From Tethya wilhelma (lineage: Eukaryota > Porifera > Demospongiae > Tethyida > Tethyidae), in contig CAXIPT010000001.1 in assembly GCA_964030475.1 (NCBI GenBank), forward strand, positions 2,296,449 through 2,360,448: a DNA stretch of 64,000 nt. The letters run 5' to 3'. How positions within the stretch are numbered: the stretch's first letter is position 1; every line of letters begins with the position of its first letter. Shown here piece by piece: positions 24,513 to 36,377 of the stretch. The translations under genes and the position numbers were made by a program. A model generated the notes under the pieces. It ran no database searches. It was not told the DNA's origin and saw only the letters and a list, made by a program, of their open reading frames with translations.

Positions 24513-25946
24513 CTAAGAGTTGAGCCATGGGTGAGCTTCAGTTGCCTCTTTGCTTGTGTCATTATAATCATAAAGCAGCTCGTCTCCAACATTGATGTCT
24601 CTTTTTGCAAAGAAGAGTATTTTGGGGGGACCATCAATGCCAAACACCTTTGGTAATATGTTGGCATTCTTTTTAGAATGGTTTATCATTCTCCCCACTT
24701 CTACATCCTGGCAGTGAGTTGCATCAATACTATGATTAGTGCATGCATGAGGTCATAGACAATAAAACAAAGTGATGCGTATATACAATCTACAGTATGC
24801 TCTGTATACCATAGCTTCTTTCCAGAGAAAGAGAAGAAGTACATGTAGCCCTTGTGGGTCTTGTCCTCAGCTGAGCTATTCATGAGATAATCTTGCTCTC
24901 GTCTAAGAGCTACATTATGGCTAATCAATTCACCACTGTACTCACAAATGAAGTCACCAGTGGTGAATTTACTCTTGGTAACGACTCCCCTTCCCTTCTC
25001 AGGAATCTCCACAACCTGTATGTAAAACAAATTTATCATCAAAATTAATTATGCATGATTATGATATGTATTACATACCTCGAGTATTTCAGATGAGTTT
25101 GTGTTAGCCAGCTTTTGCTTAATGCCCTCAGCCCATCTCCTCTGCAATGATAACAATCAACCACGACAATATTATGATCATCTCACTAAAACAAATACAT
25201 GCAGTCAGGAAGACCATACACAAACCTTTAGCTCACTTTCAGAGGCACGTTTTGTGTGTTTGGTAGAGTTTCTTTTCATTTATTTGTGTGCATCAAAGTA
25301 TATATTAATTTTGGATAGTATGTGAATCAGTTTTGTTTATGACTATAATTATACCTCAAATAGCACTCCATTAGCAACAAACGTCGCAATTGAGTGCAAT
25401 CTGTATCAAAATCAGTGAGACAAATTTTGTCCTCAAAGAGAGCATCTGGTGCATGCTGCAGAGATAATAAATAATTCTATACAATATCAAAGAATAACTT
25501 TCAGTATAATACTTTGATTATAGTTCTCATGTTTAGCATCAGGTGTATTCCACAGTCAAAACCATTGGTCTGTTGAGGGACCTACCAAAATTAATGTCAA
25601 TTGCAAAAAGAAAAAGCAATTGATGTTAATGTAGTTATGATGTTATACAGTACTGTTTATACGATTATTTCACCTACATTATAAGCCATGGAGTTAAGTG
25701 TGATCTGTTTCAAATTGTCAAAACACCTAAGTAACAGCTGGATCTTAGAAACAGCCTCAAAGCTATAGGGCATTAATTGAGTTGGTGATCCAGAATCCAG
25801 TATGAATGCACTATGTACAAATAAAAGTTGATAACCAATGGCAATGTGCAATGTATTATGCATTTAGCTTACATCTTATACTTGATGCATATGCATACAA
25901 GAATCCAATGCCAGACACCACTGCATTTGAGTGCATGTAATTTTAG

Positions 25947-25986
<40 letters not shown>

Positions 25987-26194
25987 NNNNNNNNNNNNNN
26001 NNNNNNNNNNNNNNNNNNNNNNNNNNNNNNNNNNNNNNNNNNNNNNNNNNNNNNNNNNNNNNNNNNNNNNNNNNNNNNNNNNNNNNNNNNNNNNNNNNNN
26101 NNNNNNNNNNNNNNNNNNNNNNNNNNNNNNNNNNNNNNNNNNNNNNNNNNNNNNNNNNNNNNNNNNNNNNNNNNNNNNNNNNNNNNNNNNNNNN

Positions 26195-26281
<87 letters not shown>

Positions 26282-29200
26282 CAGTCATGCACACATTGAT
26301 GAAGAAAGCAATGACAATGTTTTTTCATCCTAGATTGCCTTACATTGCACGACAGGGAAAAACAAGAAGTGGTGCTGAGACATTCAATGGGCCACATGCT
26401 GCAGTAAACTTTTGTTTGAACAGTTCACTGTTACTGCACCCTGCAAGGGCTTGAAAGCCCAAAGTCCTTGCAATATAAATGTCTGGCACTGGTTGTTGTG
26501 GGGGCAAGATGGTCCTGTAATAAAATTACAGGAATATATATGGCAGAGTATGACTCAGTACCATGCACTTACTTCACAAAAAAATCTATAACTGCATCTG
26601 ACACTCCATTACCAGGATATAGTGTCTGGATGTCTGACACAAAAAGAATGCATCTGTCTCGGTTCTTGTTGCAATCAACAACCCTGTAAAATTAATAGCA
26701 AAGCAGAATGATTCTAGTCCTGATCAAATCTATTTTACATGCACATCAGCTACATGAAGTCATCTTCCAATTGAACCCGCTGGCAACAGTAGAACTTGTT
26801 TTTCTTGTTGTAATGGTGATGTGCTATTCCAGTGCAATGACAATGAAGCCAGAGGTTGCACTGATCACACATCACCATTGAATCGCTTGTGGAGCTCTGT
26901 TTAATGACTTGATCTTTGCAGAAGAAGCAACAATTATATGCAATTGCTGCTTCAAGAAATGCTCCTTTGTTGTCACAAAAAGAAACAGTGTTGACTTCTG
27001 CATGAATGTGTGTCGTATAATTATGTAGATGTGTGTGAACTTCAATACATGACATGCATGCATATCATGACTTCAATCATGTCTAAACTTACCACTGGTA
27101 GGAATTAATGGAATGATGTGATTCATTACACTAGCTTCATGCGAAGATCTTGTCCACATGATATGTAGTGTGCCATTATAGCTTTCTGAACACCCACAAG
27201 GAAATAATGTGGTGTCATAGCCATCCCGTGGAAACTCAGTATGCTGCTTGATAATATGATTGGTGGCACCTGCTACAAACCATACTTGGAGAAGTCCTGT
27301 GCACAAAGGTATAAGAACATTTTAAATTGTTGTTATTAAAAATAATATCAATTTATGCCTGAATATGAGTCCAACTTGGCTGTTGCTCTTATTTCACATT
27401 CAAGGCAATACTTGAGGACATCTTTACAGCTACCATGGAGAGGTCTGTCTGAAAAGATCTCATTACTTGAAGTGACAGTCGACAGTAGCTGAACTGCATT
27501 GTCTAATGTTTTTATATCTGTACATAGCTATAGGATTCAGTAGAAAAGTATTTGTGCATACTTAAAAAAAGTTTATAATAATTATTATAGTATATACAAG
27601 CTACAATTTTAAATTATATCAAGTAAAACGCTTACTGTTTCCAGATAGTGTTCTTTGTGTAATATGGCATAATGCAGTGCTGCAAAACGCAATCCATTGC
27701 CATGTGATTGCTGTCCAAACAAGCTTACACTCACTGATGTGAATAGGCAGTTTCCATCAAGAGAAGAAAAACAAGGAGAAAAGCTATCAGGAATGAATGA
27801 AGTCAACATCTGTTTTCTCCTACATTATGCATTGTACAGCTTCAGTCAAAATCAATATTGTACACATGCAGTCTGTATGCATGTGCTGTACGTTGTATTG
27901 TGTACCTCCAGTCAATGAGAGATGGTGAGAGGCTTTGTGTTGTTATTCGTTGGTCACTGCATGTAGGTAGGAATCCTAAGTCAACTCTTTCTTTAGATTC
28001 TATCACTCTGCTTGTAAATGATTCTATATCAGGTGCACTGCTACACCATCTGAGAGCCTCCTCTACAGTGATCATACTAGTATGACTGCTGTCTTCAGTG
28101 GTCACAGTAGAAGAAGCTGTAATAAAATAAATTGGGTCAGAACTGAAGATGAGTAATTAGTCATAATAATAAATCTGTAAATACCATTTGAAATGCCATT
28201 AATAGTATTAACTTGGGTCTCATGATCACTAGATGAGTCTTCTCCTGATTCTGCTTGATCTTCACCACTATGAATGTACAAAGTGACTGACACCGTATAA
28301 AAATACATGAATCCACACAAATTATAATATATTATTCTCTTACATTATGACATAGTTATCTGGGCATTTTTCAATAAATGCAGTCAATACCACTCGCATC
28401 TCTTCTGCTGTCATACGCTTTTGTCCAGCTGAAAATCATCAGACTGCATTGCTTATCTTCACGTATCTTAGTTACTTATACAATTAAAATTCAATACATT
28501 TTGGGTGATTTGGTCGTCTAAAAGTTACCCGATCAACTGGAAACCACTCAGGGCAATTGGCATCAATGTAGAAGTTTCTCCTTGCTGGGGCACGTATGCA
28601 TGCATGTACATATTATAATGGTCCAGGATGCTTATTAAGTTAGAATTCAAGATTTATTAACATCAAACCTGAAGGGTTTAAAATTCTAGGAATAATCTTG
28701 GCAAGGACATCATTCCTGTAATTTTCTGGGTCCTTGTATGGCAGCTCTATTGGTTCAGCTAATTCTGCTTGTTTCACTATTAGTAGATATGAAATAATAG
28801 TATAATAACTCAAAAAAAAAACAAAGAAAAAACCAAAAAGCAGCTGATGCAAGGTGTTAAGTATTAACATAGCCAATCATCACTTACAGGAATGCTTAGG
28901 GGCGTCTTCAAACATTTGCATCCCTCTCCTCATTGCAATGTTCTTGAACTCCTCGACAACAACATCACGTTCAGTGAATGGTCTCATGTGCTCAGGTCCT
29001 GAAAACTTATATCAGTCAAATAAGGACATCAGTCGCACAATCATATTACTGTACCTTCCCACACAATTTCGTGAGCACCCTTTGTGTTCTTCCAGTAAAA
29101 GAAACAAAATGATGGCTCACATGGTGCCGTTTTTTCAATCCATTTTGCAAACTGGGTATAATTGTGTCAAGGATACAAAGACATGATAACGCTGATGATG

Positions 29201-30086
29201 TAAATTAAGATCTATAGCTAATTTTAATATACTTTTGATCTAATTCGAGAATAGAAGCGAGAGTTGATGCTTCTAATTTTCTCCATCTGGCTCTAGAAAG
29301 AGGGTATACAGTTATTTATCATAGTGTACAATCATTACACTATTCACCTTTGAAATAAGTGTTACAGTATCACTCTGAAACTTTTTTGAACAACCAGCAT
29401 CATCTTCTGGGAGATCATCATTAGATGCAAATTGCTTCCTCTTACATCCAATTGTTAGCTTCTGCTTCATCAGTATAAAAGTTAACAATGCATTACAAAA
29501 AAGGTTAGCTAAAATTAGCACCTTTTGATCCTGAGAGTCACTAGTCTGGGGTTGCTGAACATCATTTTGTTGGGGCAAGTTAGAATGCGTAGATTGATGA
29601 GACTCATGAGACTGCGGCACTGGTACAGGTTCCATGCATTCCTAGTCATGGATCACTCGACAATAACAATTTAGCTACAAATTAAAAAAAAGCACCTGTA
29701 GATCCTGATCATGAGAGTCTTCAGTAGACTCTTGTAGAAGGGATGCACATGAGTCAGAGGTGCTATGCTGATGATAAATGAAACTTCACAGTGAGTACAT
29801 AGCTAACAATCTGTAAACTAATCATCTCAGTTGCACCTGGTCACATAAATCTTTATTTTGTAGCTCTATTTCAGGTGACTCAGGGCGTGTATGATCCTGA
29901 CACTGCACACATGATTGTAAAGGAGGACTGTACAGTGCATTACAATTTTAAATCACGCATCTTAGAGCTTACTGGTACAATGTCAGCCCCTCCCTCGACA
30001 TCATCCTCGCTTTCTGAGGGTTCGAGAACAACGCGTGCTCTCAGCTTTTGAATTCGTTGCAAAGCTGATCCTTTCTTTTTTCCCAT
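24513..30086 (-). CDS. Transposon accessory protein: OTU-like, PHD-like, Ulp1-type protease and KMT5A-like SET domain
   Basis: A chain of about 28 exons on the minus strand, starting at MGKKKGSALQRIQ (30086), can be read in phase to a stop at 24513, about 1,100 residues. Order: a low-complexity Ser/Gln/Asp N-terminus (to about 29.35 kb); a conserved region with FAKWIEKTAPCEPSF, HMRPFTERDVVVEEF and CPEWFPVDRV; and an OTU/vertnin-like domain with SSLDGNCLFTSVS (Cys codon 27747). Next comes a PHD-like finger (FFCKDQ … MVMCDQCNLWLHCHC), whose last Cys pair looks degenerate. The Ulp1/SENP-type (C48) protease carries HWILV (His 25908), FILDS (Asp 25795) and PQQTNGFDCGIH (Gln and Cys 25552). Last is a SET domain closest to KMT5A: GRGVVTKSKFTTGDFICEYS, GRMINHSKK, ELLYDYNDTSKEATEAHPWL. 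The PHD-Ulp1 junction (donor about 26754) and the Ulp1-SET junction (acceptor about 25251) are inferred from phase; the PHD exon could instead end at the TAG at 26750. One intron uses a GC donor (about 27377). An intron holds a CA microsatellite and a gap. Confidence 0.72.
25951..26279. repeat. (CA)n microsatellite interrupted by a 208-bp assembly gap
   Basis: The CA run is broken by undetermined bases (25987-26194). It lies inside an intron of the minus-strand accessory gene, between exons encoding PLLVFPCRA and the catalytic HWILV segment. All frames through it give meaningless TH or VC repeats. Confidence 0.95.
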
Positions 30087-30152
30087 GTCAATTGAACCAA
30101 GCCACTGAGTTGCGTTGCACGAACCGTTTACTACAAGCTGCCAGCTGATCAT

Positions 30153-31630
30153 TCATACCATAATTAATTATTGTGGCGTGCAACTCGTGTAATAATTAGT
30201 AGCGCAGCATAATACACTTCCTGTCTGGGATGCGCATATTATTATAATTATTCAGCATGCACAAATTGTCATGATTATAAACAGATTATAAAAATATTCT
30301 AGAGAGCACAATATAAAGTTAACTTAGTTTATAGAAGTAATTTTATACATGTGAGTTTTTAAGTTGGGCTCTTTTGCAAAAAAAGCTTGAAGCGTGATGT
30401 ACATAAGCTGGAGAGTAGAGAAATGGATACTATAATAATTATTCACAAAAATATAAAGAATGTATGGTATAACACGAATATACCCCTTTAAGGCTTTCTG
30501 CAGTACTACAATCATAGTAAACTGCCAATTGTATTGTAGCTAGAATTGTACAATAATTCATGCCAATTGCATGTCTCTGTCCAATTATACCCAGTTTGCA
30601 AATCAATGGATTGAAAAAAAACAGCACCATGTGAACCATTATCCATAATTATTGTAACAATTGATGTCAAAACTAAGAACTGCACATGCATTGCTAACAA
30701 CATCATTTTGAAGGGCAATCTTGTATTGAAATACAGCAGCAATACAGGACAGTGGCAGCTTCTTTAAAGTTTTGCAGTGAACTGTGGAGACAGTGAACTA
30801 ACATAATTATGTTTGAATACCTAATGTAATTCTTTACTCTGCATCATAGTCTTTGTAGGGTGGTTGGTACTGCTGCTTCAACACTATGGGCTAGCGAATT
30901 TCGATAGTTGCTGAGTTGACCACAAAAGATACCTAATCATACAAAATGCACTATCAGTGCACTTGAAAAGCAACCATTATTTGCTTTTCGTACATTAGCC
31001 ACTATTTTTTTGCCCTTCAAATTATGACGAAATTGCAAATTGTCTATAACTCCAAATTTAGGGCCACAAAACTGTCGTGGAAAGCCTATTTTGGTGGTTA
31101 GGAGTAATTTTCGGGAATCACAACTTTGATTATAACAAAATAGATTTCTAAATTTTCATGGAGATAAAAATATTTTTCTCAACAATGCAACTTAGGATCT
31201 ACACAGCAGTGTGCAAGATTAAAGAAAACCAGTGAATAGAGTATTCAAATAGGTGTGCCTAAGTTATCTGGTTACATATCTATGGGAAGGAACATATGCA
31301 ACCAATTGCACTTGAGGCATAACTTGGACTGTACTGCAAACCAATTGTTAAGAGACCACAAAGTTTTCTCAGTACCAAGTAATCATAACCACATTCCCTA
31401 TAGAGTCTTAGTATACATAGTCTGCACCAGGTTGCCCACAAGACTACAGTGTTACCAAGATTAAAATTATGTGGTGCCACAAACAAAATATTATCTCACA
31501 ACAGTGAAATGATGGCTTACTCAAATTCAGGGAGGAAAAATGAAAACACACCCTCTTACCAGATAATAAGAACACACAATGCAACAATAACAGCATGTGA
31601 ACACTTAAAAAAAGAGTATAAAATTTAATG
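30153..31630. other. Spacer 5' of the accessory gene, with an inverted exon remnant
   Basis: AT-rich DNA, probably holding the promoter of the minus-strand gene. Apart from the exon remnant near 30.58-30.66 kb no coding similarity is recognised. Confidence 0.4.
30578..30660 (+). pseudogene. Inverted, decayed copy of an accessory-gene exon
   Basis: Read on +, the sequence attatacccagtttgcaaat then tggattgaaaaaaaacagca ccatgtgaaccat parallels, in opposite orientation, the exon near 29.06-29.16 kb (attatacccag|TTTGCAAAATGG … GCACCATGTGAGCC). It includes the acceptor. Frame is lost (an extra codon and length change in the A-run), so this is a remnant of a second copy of the accessory gene or a local inverted duplication. 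Confidence 0.6.
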
Positions 31631-31996
31631 TGTGTGGTTACCTTGCTTATTATGATACCGTCTTAATAAAGACACAAGCTCACAACAAGACAAAAGGTCT
31701 GCAATGAGGGAACAAACAGCAAAGAAATGTAAACAGATATAGATATGTCAATGAATTTGGTTCCTTACTCGGTTCCCCAATACTGAAACAAAATGCTAAG
31801 TCTTTGGACTAAGAGAGTCACCATACATAACAACAAGACACTTTTTCGAGTAAGTTTATGACAGAATGTACCTGCATCTTTGTTTTGCATGATTAGTTGA
31901 TTGAACCGTATCTCACTCTAAATAGTGCATTACTAGCATGCTGCTAGCTAGGAAGTGACATTTAGGTATTAGTTATTGCACAAGCATGAGTGCCAC

Positions 31997-32068
31997 ATGC
32001 CAGATATTGGCACAGTTGTGACATATGGCCCGAGGGTTTTACGTCACAACTGTGCCAATATCTGGCGC
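31997..32068. repeat. Near-perfect hairpin
   Basis: ccagatattggcacagttgt followed by gac is repeated as its reverse complement after a ~20-bp loop (gtcacaactgtgccaatatc). A third partial copy (gatattggcacagtttgcca) lies near 32158. It is a small foldback between the isolated repeat unit and the main right array. Confidence 0.8.
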
Positions 32069-32392
32069 TGGCATGGGGTCACGAGTGCGTGTGCACTAAC
32101 TGCATTAGCAAGACTACAGTGTTCACTCAAGCGTGAAGATAATGGCATGGAGTGGTCTGATATTGGCACAGTTTGCCACCTACGCAGTGTGCCATATGCA
32201 ATATAGTGGCACAGTTTTCTCTTTGATCTCAAGTGTCAAAATGCAACAAATACTAAATAGAAGCTAGCAAAAATGCTATAGCAGGGCACTAACAAAAAGT
32301 ACTAGTTATGTTTCTTTGCTGTTAAACTCGAGCCAAAAAAATCTAGATCAGCACATGGATTGTCATCGATTTTGCCCACACTCATTTATTTG

Positions 32393-32456
32393 GGCTTGTA
32401 CCCAAGCTCTTCCCTTTGACTTTTCACTCACAGAAAGGAAGGGGAAAGCCTGGGAT
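32393..32456. repeat. Short foldback (CCAGGCT family)
   Basis: gggcttgtacccaagctctt is mirrored by aagcctgggatctcac-type sequence across a short loop containing two GGAAGGG-like stems. Related to the hairpins at 19.6 and 49.1 kb. Confidence 0.45.
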
Positions 32457-34030
32457 CTCACGTCACAAACGTGAACCTCAAGTCTATAGTTCCTTGCAAT
32501 GCTGTTACATGAACACAAAAACTCATACCCAGAAAAAAGCTCTGCTTTGAGAAAACAAACAGAGAAGTAACGTAACATGTGTACACTAGATATAGGTGTG
32601 TAAATGCATGTAGTTTCTTACTTGGTTACTTACAATGCTAGCTGTGTCATGAAGAGATAAAATCATACCTAAAAAAAGAGCTCTGCAATGAGGAAAAACA
32701 GAGAGAAGCAATGTAACAGCAGTGCATTAGATATTGGGGTGTACATGTATATGTTTCCTTACTCTGTTCCTTATAATGCTACTCCACGAAGACATGAATT
32801 CATACCCAGAAAAGAGCTCTGCAATGAGGGAACAAACAGAGAAGTGATGTAACATGTGTACACTAGATATAGGTGCCTAAATGTATGCGGTTCCTTACTC
32901 GGTTCCTTACAGTGCTACTCCACGAAGACGTGAACTCATACCCAGAAAAGAGCTCTGCAATGAGGGAACAAACAGAGAAGTGATGTAACATGTGTACACT
33001 AGATATAGGTGCCTAAATGTATGCGGTTCCTTACTCGGTTCCTTACAGTGTTACTCCACGAAGACATGAACTCATACCCAGAAAAGAGCTCTGCATTGAG
33101 GGAACAAAAAAAAAGCAATGTAACATGTGTATACTAGATATAGGTGTCTAAATGTATGTGGTTCCTTACTCGGTTCCTTACAATGCTACTCCACGAAGAC
33201 ATGAACTCATACCCAGAAAAGAGCTCTGCATTGAGGGAACAAACAGAGAAGTGATGTAACATGTGTACACTAGATATAGGTGTCTAAATGTATGCAGTTC
33301 CTTACTCGGTTCCTTACAGTGCTACTCCATGAAGACATGAACTCATACCCAGAAAAGAGCTCTGCAATGAGGGAACAAACAGAGAAGTGATGTAACATGT
33401 GTACACTAGATATAGGTGTCTAAATGTATGTGGTTCCTTACTCGGTTCCTTAAAATGCTGCTACATGAACACATAAATTCATACTAAGAAAAGAGCTCTG
33501 CAGTGAGGGAACAAACAGAGAAGCAATAAAACACGTGTACACTAGATATAGGAGTGTAAATGTATGTGGTTCCCGATTTAGTTCCTTATGCTGCTGTTAC
33601 ATGAAGACACAAACACACATTTAGAAAAAGAGCCCTGCAATAAGCTAGGGAACATATCTGTAAAAAAAAGTAATGTTTGTCTGCTAACGTATTTGGTCGC
33701 TTATAATACTGTAGGGAAATAGATGATTCAAGTGGTTACTAGAGGAATCTTACACATATTAATGTATTTATATGAATTGCATGCATGCTGCATTGCTTCT
33801 TTGTGTGATATCTCATTGTATAGCTCTTTTGAGTGCGAGTTATATTTTTTGGTAAAGATCATCAATGTAACTTGTTGTGGTTTTCTATGGTTCTTCGTAA
33901 AATAGAGACCAGAAATGAGCTTTGTAATGAGCAAACACCCAGGCAGCAATCACAGGAGCAAGGAAACACGTGTGTATCAGAAATAGGTACTCTTAAATAC
34001 ATGTGGTTCCTTACTCGGTTCCTTTGACAT

Positions 34031-34857
34031 TTGTCTACAACTAGCAAAGTCGAAAGGATCAAATGTGTGACAATCTGCGTACTGACTGCATTTTGTGACA
34101 ATACTCTATTAGCTATGTTAATATTATACCTTTACTTGCAGAGCTCTATCTCCCATGCATTTGGCCTGGGTTTGATTGTAGCTACTGAGTCCAGTACTGC
34201 ATGGAGTTGACAGATGCAAGGAACACAGAACTTTCTGAGAACACTTTACCACACCTATGATTAGCTCTGGGTATCATGGTTAGCTGCAGGGAGAGCAGGA
34301 GACCAGCAGGAGCGAGAGAAGCTGAAGCTCCCCAGAAACGATACCAACGTGAACGACTCTCGTATGCGGAACGTGCACGATCGCTTCATGGAACCACGCC
34401 CCCTATGTTCCGCCCCGTGGTTCCTTAGGCGTCGGTTCCTTGCCACGTTTCGTATATAAATAATAATTCGAAAACTGGGTATACTTGGCCTAAGACAGCT
34501 TGAAATTCAGCCGGCCATCTTGAATTTTCCCCATACAAAATTCCCTATAGCAAAGTTCATTTCCGGGTGCATTTTTCACTTCCGGGTGTCCTTGAAAATT
34601 GGGGGTCTTACCGCAGACTGCGCATGTCTTGTGAAGGAAGTGTATTATGTACTCGGGAAGTATTATAAACGCTATAGGGTGAAAGAGTGACATTTTTTTT
34701 TTCGAAACTTGAGGAAAAGTCACGTCGTTATAAAATGGATGATTTTGATGCAGACGATCCATCTTTATTCCACGTAACTTGGAGGATCTCGAACGTTGAC
34801 AAAATACGATTATTTATACCAACAAGTGTCTGACAAATCAGGTGTAAGACTTGAATC
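34031..34857. other. Outer flank of the right array and promoter region of the membrane-protein gene
   Basis: No coding exon recognised. Near 34392-34425 a GC-rich inverted repeat (ggaaccacgcc … ccgtggttcc) stands out from the AT-rich surroundings and could mark the transposon terminus or the 5' region of the next gene. A minus-strand open stretch at 34490-34762 has no recognisable similarity. Confidence 0.4.
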
Positions 34858-36377
34858 ATGGCTAACGCTCCAATGTTATACCAGATAAATGAGCCAATTT
34901 CAATCCCAGGTACTAGCTCTAATCAATTCTAGAGGTCAAGCTTATAGTTTTGATAAGGCCCAAAATTGTAATCATAAACAGCTAATTATTATTTGTTTTA
35001 CAGATCGATATGTGCGAGTGGAAGTATACACCATACTTTTGATTGTAGTTTTCCGACTCTTGTCTGCGAAGTGTTCTGTGATCATTTTCCTGATGCGTCT
35101 GTTTTCCTCAATCTACATTCTATATGGTGGATGGCTGCGAATGAACATAGTCCATGGTGCTCAACTTCCATTGTATGACCTCACAACTGATGATGTGAAA
35201 CAAGATTTGTATCTTAGGTCATGCATGGCAGTGTGGGTGGCCTCAGTGGTTTTAGGCGTGTTCAAAATGAAGCCACTTCGTGCTACACCAAACTCGAGAA
35301 AACCTGTGAAATCAAATCCCTACTCTTCATTTGCTACTGCCCTTTTCACATTGAATGCTCTTGGACTTGTTTGCTACATGTCTGCAATAGAATACAGCTT
35401 TATCTTCAAGGTAAACAGAGATTGTGTACTCAAAGCGTTTTTTGGGTGGTCATTTGGATTGAAATTCATACGAGTAATAGTGCAAGGTGAGCAAACTTAA
35501 TTTGATGATATATGCATACTTTTGTTTACCTCTCTTGTTGTTGCAGGATGAGAGTCAATGTTACTGATAACATTGTACTCCCACTCATGAGAAAATATTA
35601 TTCATGATGATAAAACTTATATAAGTTTATAATAATTATTCATAAATTTAATCAAATTAAAAAATCTAATTCTCTCTCTTTCCTCCCCCACATATCCATG
35701 CACTCCATGCTAAAATCAATAATATAGGGTACAGTTTCTTGAGCAGCACACAGCCTGGAGATTACTGTGAGCTAGCAAAGGTTATTGGGTGTTGTCAAGG
35801 AAGCAGTACATGGATTGGGTTATCAAACCTCATAAACATGTCTGAGAACTTCTTGTCATTCCTAATGTTTCAACCACAGTCTGAGAGTGGAATCATTTAT
35901 ATCGGTATGGTTGTTGCATTGGCTTTTGACTTCTTTTACCGGCTCTGGATGTGCTCGTGGTTTTTTAACATCCGACACTCTTGCATCATGCCAAGTATAG
36001 CATACAATGAGATTGATTGTGATGACAATAGAAATAGAAAATCTGATACCTGGGAATTGACTGAAACTATAGCAGCTGCTAGGAATCAAAATGCTATTAC
36101 TAACCATGCCACTGAAACCACTGCACCATCACTACAAATTGAACAACTTACTGGAGCTACAAGCACTAGCAGTGACCAGTGTGTAGCTAGTCCTACAGAA
36201 ATGATGGGATGTACAATGTCATATACTATAGCTAGTGAAGAAATAGGGTCTATGCTGCCTTGTACTACATTGTGTTATGATTCTGTTCGTAGCAACCCTG
36301 ATTCATGTGTCACTCGAGAAACCACACCAAAACCATTTTTTGCATCATATCCTATTAAAAATAACTTGTATATCTAA
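34858..36377 (+). CDS. Orphan multi-pass membrane protein
   Basis: Three exons (34858-34909, 35004-35486, 35728-36377) join in phase to 394 codons, from MANAPMLYQINEPISIP to a TAA. There are at least five hydrophobic segments: VYTILLIVVFRLL, VIIFLMRLFSSIYILYGG, MAVWVASVVLGVF, FATALFTLNALGLVCYMSAI and GIIYIGMVVALAFDFFY. A hydrophilic Ser/Thr-rich tail of about 130 residues follows. Lys/Arg flank several segments. I recognise no family. The first exon is supported by a consensus donor (cccag|gtacta). An unspliced start at 34889 is also open into exon 2, so the N-terminus is uncertain. It lies between the KDZ element and the NLR gene on the same strand. Confidence 0.65.

Larger units (their letters stand above)
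16434..34030. mobile_element. KDZ-superfamily (Kyakuja/Dileera/Zisupton) DNA transposon, ~17.6 kb
   Basis: The block is bracketed by the same ~136-bp repeat in opposite orientation on the two sides, with units better conserved away from the genes and decayed toward them. It encodes a KDZ-type transposase on + and a large accessory protein on -, converging at about 24.45 kb. KDZ elements are known to be very large and to carry SWIM-finger and Ulp1-like proteins, which fits. Exact termini and target duplications could not be identified; the given limits are the outer edges of the repeat arrays. Confidence 0.65.
31640..34030. repeat. Right tandem array of ~136-bp repeats, opposite orientation
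   Basis: Units read as the complement of the left array: cttactcggttccttacagt, gctactccacgaagacatga, actcatacccagaaaagagc, tctgcaatgagggaacaaac, then catgtgtacactagatatag. An isolated decayed unit lies at 31640-31790, degenerate units at about 32480-32770, five conserved units at about 32770-33450, and decayed units to about 34030. Spacing of the TTACTCGGTTCCTTA junction (about 32894, 33031, 33166, 33303, 33438) gives a period of about 136 bp. Confidence 0.9.

Noticed and set aside
25828..26454. Long open frames on both strands through 25.8-26.5 kb
   Set aside because: They are CA/TG dinucleotide runs plus a block of undetermined bases; the only coding parts are short accessory-gene exons in one minus frame.
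34490..34762. Minus-strand 90-codon open frame upstream of the membrane protein
   Set aside because: No recognisable similarity, no splice context, and it overlaps the likely promoter of the + gene.
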